Assembly: GCF_900129425.1 (NCBI RefSeq)
Contig: NZ_LT670817.1
Location: forward strand, 8,956,001-9,020,000
Direction: 5' to 3'
From: Bradyrhizobium erythrophlei
GTDB taxonomy: Bacteria > Pseudomonadota > Alphaproteobacteria > Rhizobiales > Xanthobacteraceae
Length of the DNA stretch: 64,000 bases
Part shown: positions 44,605-51,596 of the stretch, piece after piece
Layout: each line of letters starts with the position of its first letter
Numbering within the stretch: position 1 is the first letter of the stretch
Made by a program: the position numbers and the translations under genes
The notes under the pieces: model-generated
Told to the model about the DNA's origin: nothing
The model's input: the letters and a program-made list of their open reading frames with translations, nothing else
Databases searched by the model: none

Positions 44605-45884
44605 CCGAGACCAGTGTACGGCCGGAGAGAGAAGCTGTTAAAGGCCGGGATAATCCCGGCACCGATCGCGTCGTTGAGCTACCGAACACGACGCCCCCCA
44701 AGCGGCGACGTCGTTACGGCGGCGCGCTGCTCGGCGCAAGCGCGCTGCTGTTGCTGGTGGGCGCCCTTGGAATAGGCGGCTGGCGCCATTACCAGGCCGA
44801 ACTTGCCGTCGCTGCCACCACCCACCAGATCCAGACCGCTGTTCCCGACGTTCAGGTGGCTGCCGTCCGCGCCGGCGACGACAAGATCACCGTCACCTTG
44901 CCCGCGACGACCACGGCGTTTGAGGCGGCGAATATTTTCGCGCGCACCAGCGGCTATATCGAAAAGCGCTATGTCGATATCGGCGATCGGGTCAAGGCTG
45001 GCGCGCTGCTGGCGGACATCACCGCTCCCGAGCTCGACCACCAGATCACGCAAGCCCAGGCGACGCTGGCCCAGAACCAGGCTACATTGCAGCAAACACA
45101 GGCGAGCCGTGATCTCGCCCAGGTCACCAACTCGCGCGACAGCAATCTCGTCAAGCAGGGTTGGCTCACGCTGCAGCAGGGCGACAATGATCGCCTGACC
45201 CTGCAGGCCCAGCAGGCGGCGGTCGGAGTGGCCCAGTCGAACATTGCTGCCCAGGAGGCCCAGATTCGAGTCCTCGGGCAGGAGAAGGCCTACCAGCGTG
45301 TCGTAGCGCCGTTCGACGGCGTAATCACCCAGCGCAATATCGACAATGGCAGCCTGGTAACGTCCGGATCGACTTTCATGTTCACGCTGATGCATCCCGA
45401 CGTCATCCGCACCCAGGTGTTTATTCCGCAGGACGAGGCTTTCGGAGTTGGGCCCGGCGTGGATGCGGTGGTCCGCGTTCCCGAGATTCCGGATCGCAGC
45501 TTTCCAGGCAAGGTCACGCGGATCGCGAGCGCCCTGCAGCCCGGCAGCCGGACGTTGTTGACCGAGATCGACGTTCCCAATCCGGATGGCGCACTTAGTC
45601 CCGGGATTTACTGTACGGTCGAGCTGTATATTCCGCGCAAGACGCCATCGATGATCATACCGGCCGACGCCGTGGTGTTCGATCAGAATGGCCTGCATGT
45701 CGCGGTGGTCGAGAACGGCACCGCCCACCTGCAGAAAATCACGATCGCGCGTGACTTCGGCAAGGAAGTTGAGGTGCACGACGGTGTCAAGCCGGGCGAT
45801 CAGGTCATCCTTAATCCGATGGTGGACCTGGCGGATGGCGCCAAGGTAACGGTGCGCTCGGTGCGCAAAGAGCGGACGAGCTAG
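44601..45884 (+). CDS. RND efflux periplasmic adaptor, second system
   Basis: 427-residue membrane-fusion protein. A 35-residue charged cytoplasmic tail precedes the anchor ALLGASALLLLVGALGIGGW. Lipoyl halves are TSGYIEKRYVDIGDRVKAGALLADITAPELD and YQRVVAPFDGVITQRNIDNGSLV, with a Gln/Ala-rich hairpin between them. It couples the pump at 41.4 kb to an outer-membrane channel that must be encoded elsewhere. Confidence 0.92.
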   Translation: MTETSVRPEREAVKGRDNPGTDRVVELPNTTPPKRRRRYGGALLGASALLLLVGALGIGGWRHYQAELAVAATTHQIQTAVPDVQVAAVRAGDDKITVTLPATTTAFEAANIFARTSGYIEKRYVDIGDRVKAGALLADITAPELDHQITQAQATLAQNQATLQQTQASRDLAQVTNSRDSNLVKQGWLTLQQGDNDRLTLQAQQAAVGVAQSNIAAQEAQIRVLGQEKAYQRVVAPFDGVITQRNIDNGSLVTSGSTFMFTLMHPDVIRTQVFIPQDEAFGVGPGVDAVVRVPEIPDRSFPGKVTRIASALQPGSRTLLTEIDVPNPDGALSPGIYCTVELYIPRKTPSMIIPADAVVFDQNGLHVAVVENGTAHLQKITIARDFGKEVEVHDGVKPGDQVILNPMVDLADGAKVTVRSVRKERTS

Positions 45885-45908
45885 ATCGGCGCAAAGAAAG
45901 GAATTGCG

Positions 45909-46928
45909 ATGCGACGCGTGCTGCTTGCAACGGCCACCTTGCTGCTGGGCGCCCATGCCTGCCTGGCGCAGATCTCCACCATGGGCACCACAGCCATGGG
46001 CCTTCCATCGACGCCGGCGGCGATCCAGTCCTCTCCGCTCAATGGCCCGAGCCCGTTCTCGGCGACGACCCAGCCGGGCGCTCCCGGCACCACGCTGGCG
46101 CCGGTGCCGCTGGCTTTGAACCCTACGACGCCGGGAACTGTCGTGACCTGTGCCACCCCGTCAGGGCTAATCACGCCGGGAACCCCGGTCGTGGTTACGT
46201 CGATGTCCGCAGCGGGCGGCACAGCCGGGACGGCGCCATCGGGATCTGCGACATCGACGATATCAGCATCGCCGCCTGTCTCCCCCGGGTCCACGACCGG
46301 CAGTGCGACCGCGCCAACGCCGTTTTTTCTGTCGGCCCAACCAGCTACATCTTTCCTGTCCACAATTCCGGGCTCGACGATCCCGATTCCCCCGACGTTG
46401 GCAGTAGCAGCGCCGGTGCTCGCACCACCACCGACGTCTTCCGCGTCCACAAGCACGCCGACGCCATCGACGGCCACGATACCAAGCACGGTTCCGCCAT
46501 TCATGGCAGGCGGCACAACGACGATGACGACGATGCCATCGACCGCAACGACGCCAGCGGCGTTGGGGACCATTCCCACTCCAATCGTTGCCAGCACGAC
46601 CGGGATCACTTCGCCAACGGTCCCACTCGGCACCTCATCAACCGTCGTCTGCAGTTCCACGCCGGGAGGTCCGCCGACCAATGGCGCGGCATTGCCACTC
46701 TCGACGCCGGAAATTCCGGCGAACCCGCCACCCGGCACCATCCAGCCGGACACAACGGGCGGTGGCGGCACCAGCATCGATCCGACCATGGCCGTGATGC
46801 CGACGCCGAATACCTCGGCATGCGCCGAGAGCGTGACAATGAATCTGTCAACGCCCGGCATGATGGCGCCGGCCAACGCCACGGGTGCCGCGGCGACCCC
46901 CGGCGTATCGCCCCAACCGGGCTGCTGA
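45909..46928 (+). CDS. Secreted Pro/Thr/Ser/Ala-rich low-complexity protein C
   Basis: 339 residues with signal peptide RRVLLATATLLLGAHACLAQ. The mature chain is almost wholly Pro, Thr, Ser, Ala and Gly, with scattered cysteines in TCATPSGLITPGTP, TVVCSSTPGGPP and TSACAESV and a terminal Gly-Cys. The CATPSG island resembles the CSxxGVxPSG island of proteins A and B. AAGGA precedes the ATG and the gene starts 24 bases after the adaptor. No known domain is visible; a wall-spanning or surface spacer is conceivable. Confidence 0.7.
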   Translation: MRRVLLATATLLLGAHACLAQISTMGTTAMGLPSTPAAIQSSPLNGPSPFSATTQPGAPGTTLAPVPLALNPTTPGTVVTCATPSGLITPGTPVVVTSMSAAGGTAGTAPSGSATSTISASPPVSPGSTTGSATAPTPFFLSAQPATSFLSTIPGSTIPIPPTLAVAAPVLAPPPTSSASTSTPTPSTATIPSTVPPFMAGGTTTMTTMPSTATTPAALGTIPTPIVASTTGITSPTVPLGTSSTVVCSSTPGGPPTNGAALPLSTPEIPANPPPGTIQPDTTGGGGTSIDPTMAVMPTPNTSACAESVTMNLSTPGMMAPANATGAAATPGVSPQPGC

Positions 46929-46991
46929 GGGGGGAACTCGTTTCGCTACAGACCTCCTGACGCACGCGACGTTCCCGGCCGGTGCGTCAAC

Positions 46992-47011
46992 TCTAAAATG
47001 CTATTTAGTGG
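46992..47011 (+). promoter_or_regulatory. Dyad motif copy 6 (TCTAAAATGCTATTTAGTGG)
   Basis: Lies upstream of the response-regulator gene (268 bases before ATG 47279), so the two-component pair may regulate itself. Confidence 0.5.
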
Positions 47012-47051
47012 TGCGGCCGATCTATCAAGCATATCTTTTTAATGAGCGGCC

Positions 47052-47148
47052 CCACCGCCCTTGCCCCCAAAGGCGGTGGCCGGTTTGGCCGCAGAGCAGA
47101 CGGCGCCGCCTTGTCTTGTGCCCCCTGAATAAGATGGGCGGCGCCGTC
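47052..47148 (+). other. Two stem-loops in the leader of the response-regulator gene
   Basis: In the 350-base gap 46929-47278, CCACCGCC/GGCGGTGG (47052-47059, 47072-47079) and the perfect 12-base arms GACGGCGCCGCC/GGCGGCGCCGTC (47099-47110, 47137-47148, 26-base loop) would fold in the transcript. No T run follows, so a simple terminator is unlikely; attenuation or RNA protection is possible. Confidence 0.6.
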
Positions 47149-47278
47149 CGGCTCTTAAAGCAACATCCACGATTTGCAGGTCGGTGATATCATGGCATCG
47201 GTTTTGGGCAAGCGTACGGTTCCAGGAATGCCGAGTGCGGGCACCGCGAATGTTTTCGCGGCAGTCGAGAATGAGCTG

Positions 47279-47956
47279 ATGGCAAAAGTGCTTTTGATCG
47301 AGGATGACGGCGAAACGGCCGAGGAAATTACGGCCGAACTGGCTGATCGCGGTTTTGACGTCGAATGGTCGGCCAATGGAATCGATGGTCTCGACAAGGC
47401 GCGGTCATTGCGGCCCGACGCCATGATCGTCGATCGGTTGCTGCCCGGAATGGATGGGCTGACGATCATCGAAGCGCTGCGCAAGGAACAGGTGCGCACG
47501 CCGGTGCTGGTGCTGAGCGCGCTCGGTGCGGTGGACGATCGCGTACGTGGGTTGCGGATGGGGGGCGACGACTATCTTACCAAACCTTTCGCGGTGGTGG
47601 AACTCATTGCCAGGCTGGAAGCGTTGCTGCGCCGGCCGGTAGAATCGCGCGAGACAACGCTGCGGGTGGGGCAGCTGGAACTCGATCTGATCGAGCGCAC
47701 CGCCAAACGCGGCGATCGCGAGATCGATTTGCTGCCGCGCGAGTTTCGCCTGCTTGAGTACATGATGCAGCGCAGCGATCAGTTACTGACCCGAGCCATG
47801 CTGCTCGAGGAGGTCTGGAACTACAAATTCGTTCCGGCAACCAATCTTGTTGACGTGCATATGGGCCGTCTGCGCCACAAGGTAGACGGGCCCGGCGAGA
47901 CCCCCATGATCCACAATGTCCGCGGAGCGGGGTTCATTCTTCGCGCCGGGCCATAA
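47279..47956 (+). CDS. OmpR-family response regulator
   Basis: 225 residues. The receiver has the acidic pair IEDDGE, phospho-acceptor Asp52 in AMIVDRLLPGMDG and the switch lysine in DDYLTKPF. The winged-helix DNA-binding domain ends VDVHMGRLRHKVD and IHNVRGAGFIL, the OmpR-type recognition and wing. I start it at ATG 47279 (MAKVLLIEDD); an in-frame extension to 47174 lacks homology. The kinase gene follows after 67 bases. It resembles CusR/CzcR/QseB-type regulators and is the natural candidate for binding the TAAA-N6-TTTA dyads (inference). Confidence 0.92.
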   Translation: MAKVLLIEDDGETAEEITAELADRGFDVEWSANGIDGLDKARSLRPDAMIVDRLLPGMDGLTIIEALRKEQVRTPVLVLSALGAVDDRVRGLRMGGDDYLTKPFAVVELIARLEALLRRPVESRETTLRVGQLELDLIERTAKRGDREIDLLPREFRLLEYMMQRSDQLLTRAMLLEEVWNYKFVPATNLVDVHMGRLRHKVDGPGETPMIHNVRGAGFILRAGP

Positions 47957-48023
47957 CATCCAGGTGGCCGGGGGCGATAGGCTGCGGTTGACCTTGAGCA
48001 GAGATATCGGGTGACGAAATCCG

Positions 48024-49433
48024 ATGCGTCAACCGCAGTTCATGCGCTCGAACACCTTCCACTGGGCCTTTATCGTCGCCGGGGTGTTCGCGGTCTTCGT
48101 CACCGTGCTGTTCGGATTTATCTCCTGGAAGATCGACGACTATCTCACGGCGCGATCCGATCGCGTGATCACAGCGCAAATGGACGGCATTGCCGGCCTG
48201 CCGCCCCACCGGCGGCTCGAGGCAATCGATGAGCGCCTGAGGCAGGATCCCCGGGGCGTGCAGCTCGCGGCGATATTTGCCGCCGACGGTCACCGCATCA
48301 CCGGCAATCTCGAGAGCCTGCCGCCGCATCTGCGGATCGACGGCCCGGCCCAACGCACCGACATCGTCAGGACGGATCGAAACGGCGGAGAGCGCCAGAT
48401 CGTCCGCGCGATCGGCCGACGCATGCAAAACGGCGACGTGCTGGTGATCGGGCGAAACGTCGATGAAGCCCGCGAAATCTCGCGCGTCGTCGACGAGGCG
48501 CTGTCGCTCGGTCTGCTGCCGGCCTTTTTCCTTTGCCTGTTGGCCGGCGCGTGGCTGAGCGTGCGTGCCCAGCGGCGGGTCGAGGAGGTCAACCAGCGGG
48601 TCCAGCGCATCATCGCCGGCGATCTGCGCGAGCGGCTGCCGCACCGGACCGTCGACGAGCCGTTCTCGAGACTCGCGATCATCGTCAACGGCATGCTCGA
48701 CGAAATGGAAGCGATGATCCATGCGCTTGCCAACGTCGGCAACGACATCGCCCATGACCTGCGAACGCCGTTGACACGCGTGCGGCTCGCGCTCGAGCGC
48801 GGCCGCAACAACGCAACGACGCCGGAGCAGATTCAGGCCGTCGCGGACAAGGCGATCGGGGGTATCGATCAGTCGCTGGCCATCATCACGGCCTTGCTGC
48901 GTCTGGCGGAGATCGAGAACAGCCGGCGGTCCGCGGCCTTCGGCAGCGTTCCGCTGCATGAGATGCTGCGGGAGGTATGCGACATTTACGAACCGATCGC
49001 CGAAAACAAAAATATCGCCTTGCGTGTCCGGGCGACGCACCGGCTGACAGTGCGCGGCGACCGGGATCTGTTGATCGAAGCGGTCGCCAACCTGGTCGAC
49101 AACGCCATCAAGTTTACGCCGGAAGGCGGCAAGGTGGACATCGAACTTCTACGCAGGAATGGCGAGACCGTCGTGCGCGTGACCGATACCGGCCCCGGCA
49201 TCATCGAACAGGAGCGCGAGGCGGTGCTGCGGCGTTTCTACCGCTCCGACAAGATGCGCAATACGCCGGGCGTGGGTCTTGGACTGAGTTTGGTGGCCGC
49301 GATCGTAAAATTGCACGGCTTTCGGCTGGCGATTTCCCCCGGCCCGGGTTGCCGGGTCGAGATCATTTGTCCAGGCCGAGAGGGTGAGAAGGGGCAATTG
49401 GCTCGGCTCGCGAAGGACCTGGACGCAAGCTGA
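48024..49433 (+). CDS. Sensor histidine kinase
   Basis: 469-residue membrane kinase. TM1 is AFIVAGVFAVFVTVLFGFISW, then a periplasmic sensor of about 120 residues, TM2 LGLLPAFFLCLLAGAWLSV and a HAMP linker. The phospho-histidine is His244 in NDIAHDLRTPLTRVR. ATP-binding boxes are NLVDNAIKFTPEGG, DTGPGI and GVGLGLSLV. An ATG six codons later (48042) is an alternative start. The sensor region has no metal-binding Cys/His cluster that I can see. It pairs with the response regulator just upstream. Confidence 0.93.
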   Translation: MRQPQFMRSNTFHWAFIVAGVFAVFVTVLFGFISWKIDDYLTARSDRVITAQMDGIAGLPPHRRLEAIDERLRQDPRGVQLAAIFAADGHRITGNLESLPPHLRIDGPAQRTDIVRTDRNGGERQIVRAIGRRMQNGDVLVIGRNVDEAREISRVVDEALSLGLLPAFFLCLLAGAWLSVRAQRRVEEVNQRVQRIIAGDLRERLPHRTVDEPFSRLAIIVNGMLDEMEAMIHALANVGNDIAHDLRTPLTRVRLALERGRNNATTPEQIQAVADKAIGGIDQSLAIITALLRLAEIENSRRSAAFGSVPLHEMLREVCDIYEPIAENKNIALRVRATHRLTVRGDRDLLIEAVANLVDNAIKFTPEGGKVDIELLRRNGETVVRVTDTGPGIIEQEREAVLRRFYRSDKMRNTPGVGLGLSLVAAIVKLHGFRLAISPGPGCRVEIICPGREGEKGQLARLAKDLDAS

Positions 49434-49584
49434 TCGTTACTATCCGCCGTTCGAACCGGGAATGCGCGCGCGCTGACGATGCTGATCGCGACGATCATCG
49501 AATTGTACGCAGCGCCGCGGCGTGCATTCGAGACCCGACCCCGTGCCATTCAACGTGGCGCCCGTATCAACCGGGCGTGAAGAG

Positions 49585-49604
49585 AATGAAATCGTATTTA
49601 ATGG
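49585..49604 (+). promoter_or_regulatory. Dyad motif copy 7 (AATGAAATCGTATTTAATGG)
   Basis: Lies 111 bases before the small secreted protein gene at 49716. The left half is TGAA instead of TAAA; the right half matches the consensus fully. Confidence 0.45.
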
Positions 49605-49715
49605 AAACCGGTATCGTCCGGCTTATAGTTGTCGCGGATGCACCACCGGGAGCGAGTCATTATCGCTTCATTGTCGATGTGGCGTCCATGCGCTCAATTT
49701 CAGTGGAGTGAATCC

Positions 49716-49979
49716 ATGCGCGCACCTTTTCTCGCCATAGCAGTCCTAGGCAGCGCCCTCGTTTCGGGCAATGCCTTCGGCAATGATACTCCGATCAGAG
49801 GCCCCGGCTTCACGGTGTACGGTAACGCGCCAATTGGTCATCTGCAGCCTCGCGCCCAGCAGTTTTCTCCGAATTCGCCGGCGGCAGAAACCGAACAAGA
49901 GCTGTTGTCGAGGTTCAATGCCCAGCAGCAGAAGCAGGACCAAGAACTCGACAAGAGTTTGAACATCTGCCGCTGCTGA
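49716..49979 (+). CDS. Small secreted protein, unknown function
   Basis: 87 residues: signal peptide MRAPFLAIAVLGSALVSGNAFG, then a polar, Gln-rich chain ending QDQELDKSLNICRC with a terminal CxC. GGAG lies ahead of ATG 49716. No known domain. The C-terminal cysteine pair could bind metal or form a disulfide. It follows a copy of the island's dyad motif and is probably part of the same response. Confidence 0.65.
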   Translation: MRAPFLAIAVLGSALVSGNAFGNDTPIRGPGFTVYGNAPIGHLQPRAQQFSPNSPAAETEQELLSRFNAQQQKQDQELDKSLNICRC

Positions 49980-50220
49980 TCGCCGTTTCTACAAAACGAT
50001 GACACATATGAGCTGATCATCCCGACGAACGCCGCGACCCATAATTTTTGCGAGCGGGATAGAAACCCATCGAACGTTGACGGATCTGAATTTGATCGCA
50101 GGGGGTTGCCGGACTTACGTCGGCAGGGATGCACCCGAATATCAAGAGCAATCCGGGATTGGCATTTTCTGATTTTTCGAAGCGTGAATCCCAGAGAAGG
50201 ATCAATGGAGAACCCAGATT

Positions 50221-50538
50221 ATGACCATATCTAAAATCCTCCGGGCGGCGGTATTCCTGTCCATGATGACGGCGACGCCGGTGTTCGCGCAGGCGGCTAT
50301 CCAGGAGCCCGGCGCGTTCGCATTTTACCATCCCGACGCCGACGTTCTGCACGCCGGCCGGCCCACGCCGGCCGAAACCGGCGGCGCCATGGCGTCGGCG
50401 CCGTTCGGCGGCAGCAACGCCTATGCCTCCATGGATAGCGGCGCCGGCTCATCCTCATGCGCCCGGCGTTACCGTTCCTACGATCCGGCATCGGGCACGT
50501 TCCTGGGCTATGATGGCAAGCGGCATCCCTGCCAGTGA
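50221..50538 (+). CDS. BA14K-like small secreted protein
   Basis: 105 residues with signal peptide SKILRAAVFLSMMTATPVFAQ. The C-terminal end SSCARRYRSYDPASGTFLGYD...HPCQ matches the BA14K-type motif, in which two cysteines enclose RYRSYDPxSGTxLGYDG. Such proteins are abundant in Bradyrhizobium and Brucella; lectin-like or cell-surface roles have been proposed. GGAG precedes the ATG. Single-gene unit. Confidence 0.75.
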   Translation: MTISKILRAAVFLSMMTATPVFAQAAIQEPGAFAFYHPDADVLHAGRPTPAETGGAMASAPFGGSNAYASMDSGAGSSSCARRYRSYDPASGTFLGYDGKRHPCQ

Positions 50539-50679
50539 TGCGGCACCGGGAGACGGGAAAGGCGGCAAAATGGGCCGTCTTTTCGCCGTGTAGGCCCAAT
50601 TATCAGGTTTTTGGGCCCGTCGGACCCGTGGCGGGCGGTATCGCCTGGCGGTGCCACCGCCCCGAGGCCGCCCTCTGAG

Positions 50680-50697
50680 ACATGGGTTGACCCATGT
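50680..50697. promoter_or_regulatory. Perfect 18-bp palindromic operator-like site
   Basis: ACATGGGT and ACCCATGT arms separated by TG, 62 bases before the small gene at 50760. The symmetry is perfect over eight bases per arm, as expected of a dimeric repressor site. The regulator is unknown. Confidence 0.5.
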
Positions 50698-50759
50698 GAT
50701 GTGTTGCCTTGCCGGGCGGTTGCGATTAAAAGCCCTTCTTCCAATGGAAAGATCAGGCG

Positions 50760-50966
50760 ATGGCCCATAATTTCGCTATCAATGACGACGTTCATCACCA
50801 GCTTCAGGGGCCGCAGGGACGCGCCGTCGTCAAGCAGCGCAGCATCTATACCATCGTCACATGCCTGCCGATCGAAGCCGATGGACGCCCGCGCTACCGC
50901 ATCAAGAGCAAGACCGAGAATATCGAGCGCGTGGTGACCGAGGAGCAGATCAGCCGGCTGGATTGA
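50760..50966 (+). CDS. Small conserved-type protein, unknown function
   Basis: 68 residues, soluble, without signal peptide. It reads like a compact beta-rich domain: RSIYTIVTCLPIEADGRPRYRIKSKTENIERVVTEEQISRL. GGAAAG lies ahead of the ATG. I believe similar small proteins occur widely in Bradyrhizobium but know no function. An exact palindrome just upstream suggests specific regulation. Confidence 0.65.
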   Translation: MAHNFAINDDVHHQLQGPQGRAVVKQRSIYTIVTCLPIEADGRPRYRIKSKTENIERVVTEEQISRLD

Positions 50967-51182
50967 TCCGGCCCCTGTTCGCTTTTGACGTTATCGACAT
51001 CGGATAGCTTATCCCTTGCTATATCGGGATTAGTGGTGTAGACGCCTCTCATTCGAATAGTCGATTTGCTTGTTGATCGCGCCGAACCGGCCCTACTCCC
51101 CAAGACATCGCTGAAATCGGATCAAGCCCGCGCGAAGGTCGTGCGGGCACAGCGCGCGTTTGCGCATCTTGGAGAAACTAAA

Positions 51183-51392
51183 ATGGCTACCGGAACAGTT
51201 AAGTGGTTCAACGCGACCAAGGGCTTCGGCTTCATTCAGCCGGACGATGGCGGCAACGACGTGTTCGTGCACATCAGCGCCGTCGAGCGTGCAGGCATGG
51301 GCTCGCTCAACGAAGGCCAGAAGCTTTCGTACGAGTCGAAGCTCGACAGCGCGCGCGGCAAGACCAGCGCGGAAAACCTTCGCGCCATGTAA
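51183..51392 (+). CDS. CspA-family cold-shock protein
   Basis: 69-residue single-stranded nucleic-acid binding protein. RNP1 is KGFGFIQP and RNP2 is VFVHISAVE, in the typical MATGTVKWFNATKGFGF start. GGAG precedes the ATG. The 216 bases between the previous gene and this start probably contain a long leader as in other csp genes. A strong terminator follows at 51481. Acts as an RNA chaperone; cold or growth-phase control is known for the family but not shown here. Confidence 0.95.
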   Translation: MATGTVKWFNATKGFGFIQPDDGGNDVFVHISAVERAGMGSLNEGQKLSYESKLDSARGKTSAENLRAM

Positions 51393-51480
51393 GGCCAGTC
51401 GATCAGGAGATTTCCGCGGATGTACCGGGATCTCTCATTCGACAGCGCCCCCGTTTGCCCGGGGTAAGATAAGATGATTG

Positions 51481-51512
51481 AAGCCCATCGGCGAAAGCCG
51501 GCGGGCTTTTTT
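51481..51512 (+). terminator. Rho-independent terminator after cspA
   Basis: Stem AAGCCC..CGGC / GCCG..GGGCTT with a GAAA loop, followed by a T run ending at 51512. It lies 88 bases after the cold-shock stop. Confidence 0.85.
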
Positions 51513-51596
51513 CGTGGACGGCAGCATGTTTTCCAGGTGGCTTAACGCGGCCGGCGAGCAATCGCTTGCTCCTGGAAGGCGAAGTTGCTGTCCGTT

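Noticed and set aside
26911..49604. Treating the TTTAATGG motif as a FixK/FNR (TTGAT-N4-ATCAA) or EcfG (GGAAC-N16-CGTT) element
   Set aside because: Half-sites and spacing do not match either; the core is TAAA-N6-TTTA.
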